Assembly: GCA_010671975.1 (NCBI GenBank)
Contig: JAAHIA010000310.1
Span: forward strand, 1 to 5,978
Length of the DNA: 5,978 bases
Reading direction: 5' to 3'
Origin: Leptolyngbya sp. SIO4C1
GTDB taxonomy: Bacteria > Cyanobacteriota > Cyanobacteriia > Phormidesmidales > Phormidesmidaceae
Part shown: positions 1 to 4,882 of the stretch, piece by piece
Layout of the letters: the number at the start of each line of letters is the position of its first letter
Position numbering within the stretch: position 1 is the stretch's first letter
Translations under genes and position numbers: made by a program
The notes under the pieces: model-generated
Database searches by the model: none
Told to the model about the DNA's origin: nothing
What the model saw: only the letters and a program-made list of their open reading frames with translations

Positions 1-603
1 TTGCGCGACGGCAGCGACGGGCAGGAGCTTGAGCCGGCCTTCAACTATGGCGTCAAAATGGTCTCGATGGGCTTTTTAATTGATCCCGACCAGCCTGTGA
101 TTTGGCGCGGGCCGATGCTCAACGGCATCATTCGACAGTTTTTGTATCAGGTGCAGTGGGGTGAGCTGGACTATTTGATTGTAGACATGCCGCCGGGGAC
201 AGGCGACGCTCAGCTCACCCTGGCGCAGGCCGTACCGATGGCGGGCGTGGTCATCGTAACGACGCCACAGGCGGTGGCGCTCTCCGATGCGCGTCGCGGG
301 CTCAAAATGTTTGAGCAGATGCAGGTCAATGTGCTCGGCATCGTCGAAAATATGAGCTATTTCATTCCGCCCGACCTGCCCGATCGAAAATACGATCTGT
401 TTGGTTCGGGTGGCGGCGAGAAAGCTGCGAAAGAACTAGGGGTGCCGCTACTGGGCTGCGTACCGTTAGAAATACCGGTGCAGCAGGGAGGCGATAGCGG
501 TGTGCCTATCGTGGTGGGACAGCCTACTTCGGCCTCAGCCCAGGCGCTGAGCGAGATTGCCAAGCAGGTAGCAGCTCAGGTCTCGGTTGCTGCTCTAACC
601 TAA
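1..603 (+). CDS. mrp: Mrp/ApbC/NBP35-family Fe-S cluster carrier ATPase, C-terminal part (5' end outside window)
   Basis: This is the C-terminal 200 residues of a cytoplasmic P-loop ATPase of the Mrp/ApbC (NBP35/Ind1/HCF101) family, which carries Fe-S clusters to apoproteins. The frame is open at base 1 and that TTG reads as an internal Leu, not a start. About 150 N-terminal residues, including the deviant Walker A (GKGGVGKS type), must lie upstream. Visible landmarks, numbered from base 1, are FNYGVKMVSMGFL (14-26), the IWRGPM segment (34-39), the switch/Walker B motif DMPPGTGD (62-69), TTPQ (87-90), and ENMSYF (116-121) leading to FGSGGGEK (134-141). Many bacterial Mrp proteins have a CxxC cluster ligand pair just after ENMSYF; here it reads IPPDLPDRKYD, with no cysteine. 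From memory this is usual for cyanobacterial Mrp. The stop is TAA at 601-603 and rodA follows 44 nt later in the same direction. Family assignment is secure; the client proteins are unknown. Confidence 0.93.
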   Translation: MRDGSDGQELEPAFNYGVKMVSMGFLIDPDQPVIWRGPMLNGIIRQFLYQVQWGELDYLIVDMPPGTGDAQLTLAQAVPMAGVVIVTTPQAVALSDARRGLKMFEQMQVNVLGIVENMSYFIPPDLPDRKYDLFGSGGGEKAAKELGVPLLGCVPLEIPVQQGGDSGVPIVVGQPTSASAQALSEIAKQVAAQVSVAALT

Positions 604-647
604 TGCCCGTGCTCAACCTGCCTGACTAGCCTGTTAAATAGCCAGCT

Positions 648-1910
648 ATGACCCCTTCTTCACTGATTCGCAAGCGATTTTTTGCCTGGACACAGGCCTG
701 GCAGTCGGTCGACTGGCTGCTGCTGGTTCTGCCGATTGGGATGACCATCTTTGCCAGTCTGCTGATTGGCAGCACGCAGCTGCATTTGGGCAAAGCCGAT
801 CTAGCCTGGAATCATGCCGTCATGGGTCTGATTGGCGTGGCGCTGGCCCTGTGGTTTGCCCGCAGCCGCTACGAGGCGCTGCTAGAGTGGCGCTGGGTGA
901 TCTATGCCATCACGAACATTTCGCTGGTGCTGGTGATGTTGTTTGGCACGGTCGGCAACGGTGCCCAGAGCTGGATTCCTATCGGCAGCTTTTATGTTCA
1001 GCCTTCTGAGTTTGCCAAAATCGGCCTGATCATTACGCTGGCGGCCATCCTAAAAGATCGGAATTCGGTGACGCTGATGGGCTTAGTCAAAGCCTTAGCG
1101 ATCACGGCTATCCCTTGGGTGCTGGTGTTTCTACAGCCAGACTTAGGGACGGCGCTGGTGTTTGGGGCGATCACAGTCGGCATGCTCTACTGGAGCAATA
1201 TGAACCCTGGCTGGCTGGTGCTGCTAGTTTCGCCCATCATTGCCGCAATCGTCTTTCACGTGTCACTGCCGGTTTGGGTCGGCTGGGTTGTGTTTACAGG
1301 AATCTTGGCCTGGTTTACGCTGCCGCTGCCGCTCTACAGTACGGTGGCAACGGTGGTGGTCAATTCAGTCTCTGGTAAGCTCGGCAGCCTGCTCTGGGGC
1401 CTGCTACAGGACTACCAAAAAGACCGGCTGCTGCTGTTTACCAACCCCGAAAAAGATCCGCTCGGCGGCGGCTACCACCTGATTCAGTCCAAAATTGCGA
1501 TTGGCTCTGGGCAGCTTTGGGGACGGGGCCTATTTCAAGGCACGCAGACGCAGCTGAGCTTTATCCCCGAGCAGCATACCGACTTTATCTTCTCGGCCGT
1601 GGGCGAAGAGCTAGGCTTTATGGGCGCGATCGCGCTGGTAATTGCCTACTGGCTGATCTGCCTGCGCCTGATGATCATCGCCCAAAATGCCAAAGACAAC
1701 TTCGGCTCGCTGCTAGCCGTTGGTGTCCTCTCCATGATTGTCTTTCAAGTTATCATCAATATCGGTATGACCATCGGCATCGCCCCCATCACTGGCATTC
1801 CGCTACCCTGGATGAGCTACGGCCGTTCTGCTATCTTGACCAACTTTATTGCTGTCGGCATTGTCGAATCTGTCGCTAACTTCCGCTTCCGCCTGAAGTT
1901 TACCGACTAG
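648..1910 (+). CDS. rodA: RodA, SEDS-family peptidoglycan glycosyltransferase of the elongasome
   Basis: A 420-residue polytopic membrane protein that polymerises lipid II into glycan strands with a class B PBP during lateral wall growth. Hydrophobic segments start near residue 22 and alternate to the C-terminus, as expected for the roughly ten-helix SEDS fold. Family landmarks are W109 in GAQSWIPIG, QPSEFAK (118-124), FLQPDLGTALVFG (161-173), the YQKDRLLLF segment (256-264), DPLGGGYHLIQSKIAIGSG (270-288), the catalytic-type Asp D312 in EQHTDFIFSAVGEELGF (308-324), and the C-terminal GIPLPWMSYGRS stretch (383-394). The motif usually written SYGGS is SYGRS here. RodA is preferred over FtsW because of the HTDFIF/GEELGF wording and the close match to cyanobacterial RodA sequences as I remember them. 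The ATG at 648 gives a short basic cytoplasmic N-terminus before the first helix. No strong Shine-Dalgarno is visible (gccagct precedes the start). It may be co-transcribed with mrp. Confidence 0.93.
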   Translation: MTPSSLIRKRFFAWTQAWQSVDWLLLVLPIGMTIFASLLIGSTQLHLGKADLAWNHAVMGLIGVALALWFARSRYEALLEWRWVIYAITNISLVLVMLFGTVGNGAQSWIPIGSFYVQPSEFAKIGLIITLAAILKDRNSVTLMGLVKALAITAIPWVLVFLQPDLGTALVFGAITVGMLYWSNMNPGWLVLLVSPIIAAIVFHVSLPVWVGWVVFTGILAWFTLPLPLYSTVATVVVNSVSGKLGSLLWGLLQDYQKDRLLLFTNPEKDPLGGGYHLIQSKIAIGSGQLWGRGLFQGTQTQLSFIPEQHTDFIFSAVGEELGFMGAIALVIAYWLICLRLMIIAQNAKDNFGSLLAVGVLSMIVFQVIINIGMTIGIAPITGIPLPWMSYGRSAILTNFIAVGIVESVANFRFRLKFTD

Positions 1911-2040
1911 GCACCGTTCGTTTTGCCGCCGGGGTGCGGGACGAGCCAGGGTGTCTTCAAGCAGTTTGTCTATACCTTTCAACCTCTTCTCGCCTTAAAC
2001 TACTCCTGTAGGCAAAAGCAATCCTAAATTTCCAGAAACA

Positions 2041-2229
2041 ATGATTCTTCCCGGCTCCCCCGTACAAGTTACCAACCCAGACGATACTTACTACGGTTTT
2101 CAAGGTCTGGTCCAGCGCATCACCGACGGCAAAGTCGCCGTCCTGTTTGAAGGCGGCAACTGGGACAAGCTGGTTACCTTTAAGCTATCCGACCTGGAAG
2201 CGGTTAAGCCACAGCGCGGCAAAAAATAA
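2041..2229 (+). CDS. ndhS: NdhS, ferredoxin-docking subunit of the photosynthetic NDH-1 complex
   Basis: A 62-residue soluble protein matching the short cyanobacterial NdhS family (Synechocystis Ssl0352; plant counterpart CRR31). It starts MILPGSPVQVTNPDDTYYGF and continues with GLVQRITDGKVAVLFEGGNWDKLVTF to about residue 49. The small beta-rich SH3-like fold is known from NDH-1 structures, where NdhS sits on the peripheral arm of the thylakoid complex and helps ferredoxin deliver electrons for cyclic flow around photosystem I. The conserved GGNWDKLVTF block (37-46) and a basic tail (KPQRGKK, 56-62) are visible. The start is fixed by the family N-terminus; the sequence just upstream (ccagaaaca) has no clear Shine-Dalgarno. 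No good sigma-70 promoter was found in the 130-nt gap before it, only a lone -10-like taaact at 1996. It is the first gene of a tightly packed trio with the HAS-barrel and FAD oxidoreductase genes. Confidence 0.87.
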   Translation: MILPGSPVQVTNPDDTYYGFQGLVQRITDGKVAVLFEGGNWDKLVTFKLSDLEAVKPQRGKK

Positions 2230-2233
2230 GAGG
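2228..2233 (+). promoter_or_regulatory. Shine-Dalgarno of the HAS-barrel gene, overlapping the ndhS stop
   Basis: The sequence AAGAGG starts inside the ndhS TAA stop (2227-2229) and ends 7 nt before the ATG at 2241. It supports that start and suggests coupled translation with ndhS. Confidence 0.6.
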
Positions 2234-2240
2234 CTAGATC

Positions 2241-2906
2241 ATGCGACTGCCCCTGCCTCAGTTCGCCGCTCGCGAACGGCATCCCGATCACTTTGCCGAA
2301 GTGATTGAAACTGCAACGACCGAATTCTTGGCCCAGTGCCTAGAGCCCGACAACCTGAGCTTTCCAGTGATGCCGCCCTTTGGCAGCTGGGTCAAATCTT
2401 ACGACGACGAAGCCCACCATCAAATCTATGGCGTTGTCTACTACGCTACAACCAGCCCCATCGACTCTGTGCATCGCGCTCGGGCGCTGGGCCTATCGCT
2501 CGACGATTTGCGCGAACAGCAGCCGCAGATTTTTGCCATGCTCAAAACCGAGTTTCGCGTGGCCATCGTTGGCTATCAGCCGATGCAGCAGCGCCATCAG
2601 CGTTGGGAGCTAGCCCCGCAGCGCTATCAGCACTTGCCACCGCGTCCGCCGCAGGTGCATCAGGCCGTTCATCGCTGCGCGGCGGCGGAAATCGTCAGCT
2701 TTACCGAACAGCTCGACTTTCTGAGAATTTTGCTGCAGATTAGCGGTGTGCCCAGCGACAGCCTCACTGCGGCAGCGATTCGCGAGGTCTATCAGCTGCG
2801 CGGCCGCGATCGCGACTGGCTGGTGCAGGCCGGGCGCACCGTCAGCCTGCTGCTTAAGGACGACTATGACCGACTGCGGCTGATTTTAGGCCAGCTGCAG
2901 GCTTAG
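2241..2906 (+). CDS. Conserved cyanobacterial HAS-barrel domain protein, function unknown
   Basis: A 221-residue protein of a family conserved in cyanobacteria and, as I remember it, annotated as HAS-barrel domain protein. The HAS barrel is a small beta barrel also found at the N-terminus of HerA-type ATPases and near ATP synthase subunits. The N-terminal half (about 16-112) has the conserved stretches FPVMPPFGSWVKS (41-53), IYGVVYYATTSPIDSVHRARALG (62-84) and FRVAIVGY (105-112). A proline-rich linker LPPRPPQ (132-138) joins it to a mainly helical C-terminal part (about 150-220) with TAAAIREVYQLR (176-187) and QAGRTVSLLLKDDYDRLRLIL (196-216). There is no P-loop, signal peptide or membrane segment, so it is a stand-alone cytoplasmic barrel lacking the ATPase module. 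No catalytic residues can be identified. The start is supported by AAGAGG 7 nt upstream. It lies 11 nt after ndhS and 8 nt before the oxidoreductase gene. The protein itself is secure; its role is not known. Confidence 0.85.
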   Translation: MRLPLPQFAARERHPDHFAEVIETATTEFLAQCLEPDNLSFPVMPPFGSWVKSYDDEAHHQIYGVVYYATTSPIDSVHRARALGLSLDDLREQQPQIFAMLKTEFRVAIVGYQPMQQRHQRWELAPQRYQHLPPRPPQVHQAVHRCAAAEIVSFTEQLDFLRILLQISGVPSDSLTAAAIREVYQLRGRDRDWLVQAGRTVSLLLKDDYDRLRLILGQLQA

Positions 2907-2909
2907 GAG
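2905..2909 (+). promoter_or_regulatory. Shine-Dalgarno of the FAD oxidoreductase gene, overlapping the upstream stop
   Basis: AGGAG overlaps the TAG stop at 2904-2906 and lies 5 nt before the ATG at 2915. This is the best ribosome binding site in the window and it fixes the start of the oxidoreductase gene. Confidence 0.75.
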
Positions 2910-2914
2910 CAACT

Positions 2915-4087
2915 ATGCAAACCGTTGATTGGATTGTGGTCGGTAACGGCATTGCTGGGGCTGCCCTCAGCTATGAGCTGGTAAAACAGCAGCAGTCCGT
3001 TTTGCTGATAGATGCAGCTAGCAGCGATAGCGGTACGCGCTACAGCTATGGCGGCATTGCCTACTGGTCAGGCACTGACGAAACCACTAAAGCACTCTGT
3101 CAAGCAGGCATAGAGCGTCACCGGCAGCTCTCAGATGAGCTCGGTGCCGAGACCGAATTTCGCGAGCTCGATCTGCTGCTGACCATTGCTCCCGAGCACG
3201 ATTTAGAGCAAACCGCGCAGCAGTACGCACACTATGCCATTCCCCCCCAGCTAATTTCAGCAGCAGAAGCCTGCGATCGCGAGCCGCAGCTCAACCGCGA
3301 TGCTATTGCTGGGGCAATGCTGGTCAAGCACGGCCATGTCCATCCGGTGAAGACGGTAGAAGCCTACAATCAAGCCTTTCGGCGGCTGGGGGGGCAGCAT
3401 ATTGTGGCTAGCGTCAGCGGGCTGGTGCGCGTCGGCGAACAGGTGACCGGCGTGATCACCCCAACTCAGGCCTATGCCGCTCGTCAGGTGGCGATCGCGG
3501 CGGGGGCCTATAGCCGACCGCTGCTGGCGGCGCTAGGGCTGCAGGTGCCGCTTTACTATACCCATGCCGAAATTATTGAAACGCCGCCGGTTGAGCTCAC
3601 GCTGCAATCGCTGATCATGCCGGCCAATTCGCAGCGCTTTGAGCTAGAAGCCAAAGTGAGCCAGCCCGAGAAAGCCGCGCTTTGGCAAACGCCCAATCAG
3701 GTATTGGCTGCTCCCATTCTAGATGCCGGTGCAATCCAATTTTTAGATGGCTCGATCAGAATTGGTCAAATTAGCCGAGTGCACACCACGCTAGACCCAA
3801 GCTTGCCTGCCGCAGAGAGCGAAGCTGCCCTGCGGGCCGCGATCGCGGCTCAGCTGCCGGCCCTAGCAGCGGTACCCGGCAGCTGGCGACATTGCCGGGT
3901 GACCTTTAGTCGCGATGGACTGCCGCTCATCGGGCCTGTGCCAGGCATAGAGGGACTGCAGCTGTTTTCAGGCTTCACTAGCCCGTTTGCTATGCTGATG
4001 CCAGTTGCTGAGCGCTTTGCACGGTGGGCAGTCGGCGCGGCTGATCCGCTAATTGAGACCATGTTAGCAGCTCGATTCTTTGACTAG
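2915..4087 (+). CDS. FAD-dependent oxidoreductase, DAO (D-amino acid oxidase/glycine oxidase-like) family
   Basis: A 390-residue flavoprotein, probably cytoplasmic. Residues 6-33 form a classic Rossmann beta-alpha-beta unit with GxGxxG (G10, G12, G15) and an acidic residue, D33, placed to bind the adenosine ribose of FAD. Further DAO-type signatures are SYGGIAYWSG (44-53), VAIAAGAYSRPLLAALGL (192-209) and the C-terminal flavin-contact stretch RDGLPLIGPVPGIEGLQLFSGF (333-354). The length fits single-domain DAO enzymes such as glycine oxidase or sarcosine oxidase-like proteins. The usual glycine-rich stretch near the isoalloxazine ring (GHGGxG-like) is replaced by GFTSPFAM (353-360), so the substrate cannot be inferred from close relatives. 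There is no ThiG fusion, which argues against cyanobacterial ThiO. The start is supported by AGGAG 5 nt upstream. The gene contains a C7 run (3242-3248) and a G7 run (3388-3394), and the frame stays intact across both. Family is confident; the reaction (oxidation of an amine, amino acid or hydroxy acid) is inference. Confidence 0.87.
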   Translation: MQTVDWIVVGNGIAGAALSYELVKQQQSVLLIDAASSDSGTRYSYGGIAYWSGTDETTKALCQAGIERHRQLSDELGAETEFRELDLLLTIAPEHDLEQTAQQYAHYAIPPQLISAAEACDREPQLNRDAIAGAMLVKHGHVHPVKTVEAYNQAFRRLGGQHIVASVSGLVRVGEQVTGVITPTQAYAARQVAIAAGAYSRPLLAALGLQVPLYYTHAEIIETPPVELTLQSLIMPANSQRFELEAKVSQPEKAALWQTPNQVLAAPILDAGAIQFLDGSIRIGQISRVHTTLDPSLPAAESEAALRAAIAAQLPALAAVPGSWRHCRVTFSRDGLPLIGPVPGIEGLQLFSGFTSPFAMLMPVAERFARWAVGAADPLIETMLAARFFD

Positions 4088-4092
4088 ATCAA

Positions 4093-4120
4093 GCGGGAAA
4101 AAGCATTGGAAATTTCCTGC
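4093..4120 (+). terminator. Imperfect hairpin after the oxidoreductase gene, possible weak terminator
   Basis: GCGGGAAA (4093-4100) can pair with TTTCCTGC (4113-4120), giving eight pairs including one G-U around a 12-nt loop, 5 nt after the stop codon. The nearest T run (4140-4144) is about 20 nt downstream, so it is not a textbook intrinsic terminator. It may be an mRNA 3' end stabiliser or nothing. The 10-bp palindrome GGAAATTTCC (4108-4117) overlaps it. Confidence 0.25.
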
Positions 4121-4158
4121 AAAACAGCCAATACAGTCATTTTTCTCCAGCGCTTTGG

Positions 4159-4187
4159 TTGACAGTTGACTCAAGCAAGGATTAAAT
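4159..4187 (+). promoter_or_regulatory. Near-consensus sigma-70 promoter in the spacer
   Basis: A perfect -35 box TTGACA (4159-4164) is followed by 17 nt and a -10-like TTAAAT (4182-4187, four of six consensus bases). This is by far the best promoter match seen in the window and predicts a + strand transcript starting near 4193-4196. The -35 lies inside a tandem heptad, GTTGACA then GTTGACT (4158-4171), which could be a regulator site. The transcript would begin almost on the ATG at 4197 and run about 690 nt before the G8 gene start. No RNA evidence is available here. Confidence 0.55.
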
Positions 4188-4196
4188 AGAGAACGT

Positions 4197-4478
4197 ATGT
4201 GTTCAGGCGAGTCTCTTCCGACTCTTTTCGACGAGGGTGATTTACCATACGGCCTGAGTTTATTTAGCGATAAGCGCCGTAGTTCGTTCAAGCTTTCCGT
4301 CGTCACTCCTGTTAAAGTCCTGCTTGTCTCAGTTAAAAATGCCGAGAGTTTACCGTTAGGACTGTACAGAGCAAGTTTTTTATACCAAGCAATAGGATCA
4401 GCTTTGCACCGCGCTCAGCGAGATTTGTTTATTCGTGTGTCCCTTCATTGCAGTCTCTTTCTGAGCTTGGTCTTCTAA
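4197..4478 (+). CDS. Doubtful small ORF, 93 codons, unrecognised
   Basis: An open frame starting with an ATG only a few bases after the predicted transcription start at about 4194, so it could only be read as a leaderless message. There is no Shine-Dalgarno. The product is rich in Ser, Leu and Phe, matches no family I recognise, and ends in a hydrophobic stretch (VSLHCSLFLSLVF). Codon use (CTT, TTA, AGT, ATA, AGA) differs from the neighbouring genes and looks like unselected sequence. It is listed only because the promoter sits directly upstream; a chance frame in a non-coding leader or small RNA is more likely. Confidence 0.18.
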   Translation: MCSGESLPTLFDEGDLPYGLSLFSDKRRSSFKLSVVTPVKVLLVSVKNAESLPLGLYRASFLYQAIGSALHRAQRDLFIRVSLHCSLFLSLVF

Positions 4479-4658
4479 GTTTAACTATAGCCGTTCCTGA
4501 TTTACCAGTCTTTAGATAGATAGCGCTAAGCGCAGCAGGCTAACTTATCAGCTGCTCATAATCTCTGAGTGTGAAGCATTGTCTTTGAGATTTCACTGCA
4601 GCTATCGGTTAACCACCTGCTGTTTAGCGATGTGGGCTAGCATCTGAGCGCGGCTGCT

Positions 4659-4815
4659 CTAGCAGTCGCTGCATGTGTGCGCAATTGCAAGCTGCAAAGC
4701 ACAGTCTGTTCTCAATTTGTCACTTTCTAACCAGCCTTTCTACCAGCAACGATCGCGGCTGTGCGCTGCTGCCGGTAGAGAGACCGTTTTCTGTGCGATC
4801 GCAGCTAGCAGTCGC
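4659..4815 (+). repeat. 11-bp direct repeat CTAGCAGTCGC upstream of the G8 gene
   Basis: CTAGCAGTCGC occurs at 4659-4669 and again at 4805-4815, with start points 146 bp apart. CGCGGCTG also recurs (4649-4656 and 4754-4761), so the two halves of this upstream region share fragments in the same order and may be a decayed duplication. Such short words could also recur by chance in CAG/CTG-rich sequence. Confidence 0.3.
4676..4703. repeat. Nested inverted repeat (possible stem-loop) upstream of the G8 gene
   Basis: TGTGC (4676-4680) is complementary to GCACA (4699-4703). Inside it TTGCA (4685-4689) pairs with TGCAA (4693-4697) around the loop AGC. Two 5-bp stems with an asymmetric internal loop result, about 180 nt before the preferred G8 start. 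No T run follows, so it is not a terminator. An operator or mRNA leader structure is possible but unproven. Confidence 0.3.
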
Positions 4816-4882
4816 CAGCAATAGCAGCCAGGGTTCATCTTTGCTGTTCACCGACTTCCAGACTATGGAGCCGACAAGACTT

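Larger units (their letters stand above)
4088..4882. other. Long spacer (about 0.8 kb) without a convincing gene
   Basis: The stretch between the oxidoreductase gene and the G8-domain gene is visibly T-richer in its first 550 bases than the flanking coding DNA. It holds a near-consensus promoter (4159-4187), a weak 93-codon frame (4197-4478), an imperfect hairpin just after the oxidoreductase stop, several short inverted repeats, a TAGA tetranucleotide repeat (4513-4523), the 8-bp palindromes CTGTACAG (4362-4369) and GGTTAACC (4607-4614), and one HIP1 site (4795-4802). From about 4630 on, base composition returns towards that of the genes and the frame of the G8 gene is already open (after TAG at 4625-4627). 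This leaves the exact 3' limit of the spacer uncertain. I see no tRNA or rRNA here. Confidence 0.6.

Noticed and set aside
1115..1879. Several + strand frames inside rodA
   Set aside because: They are out-of-frame shadows; the rodA frame carries all SEDS motifs without interruption.
1911..1937. GCACC/GGTGC inverted repeat right after rodA as a terminator
   Set aside because: It has only a 5-bp stem with a 17-nt loop and is followed by GGGACGAGCC instead of a T run.
1966..2001. TTGTCT ... TAAACT as an ndhS promoter
   Set aside because: The spacer between the boxes is about 24 nt, too long for sigma-70; at most a lone -10-like element.
2336..2743. 135-codon + strand frame inside the HAS-barrel gene
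   Set aside because: It is an Ala/Arg-rich out-of-frame shadow; the long frame 2241-2906 matches a known conserved family.
4280..4300. GTTCAAGCT as a tRNA T-loop
   Set aside because: No acceptor, D or anticodon arms could be folded around it.
4064..4306. Minus-strand 80-codon frame overlapping the end of the oxidoreductase gene
   Set aside because: It overlaps a secure gene end and the promoter region, has no recognisable domain, and has no promoter or Shine-Dalgarno seen upstream.
4570..4596. TGTGA ... TCACT as a CRP-type (SyCRP1) site
   Set aside because: The half-sites are far more than 6 bp apart and the right half is imperfect.
4841..4869. TTGCTG-N17-TATGGA as a proximal promoter of the G8 gene
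   Set aside because: Spacing is ideal but each box matches only about half of the consensus, and the start would fall inside the ribosome binding region.
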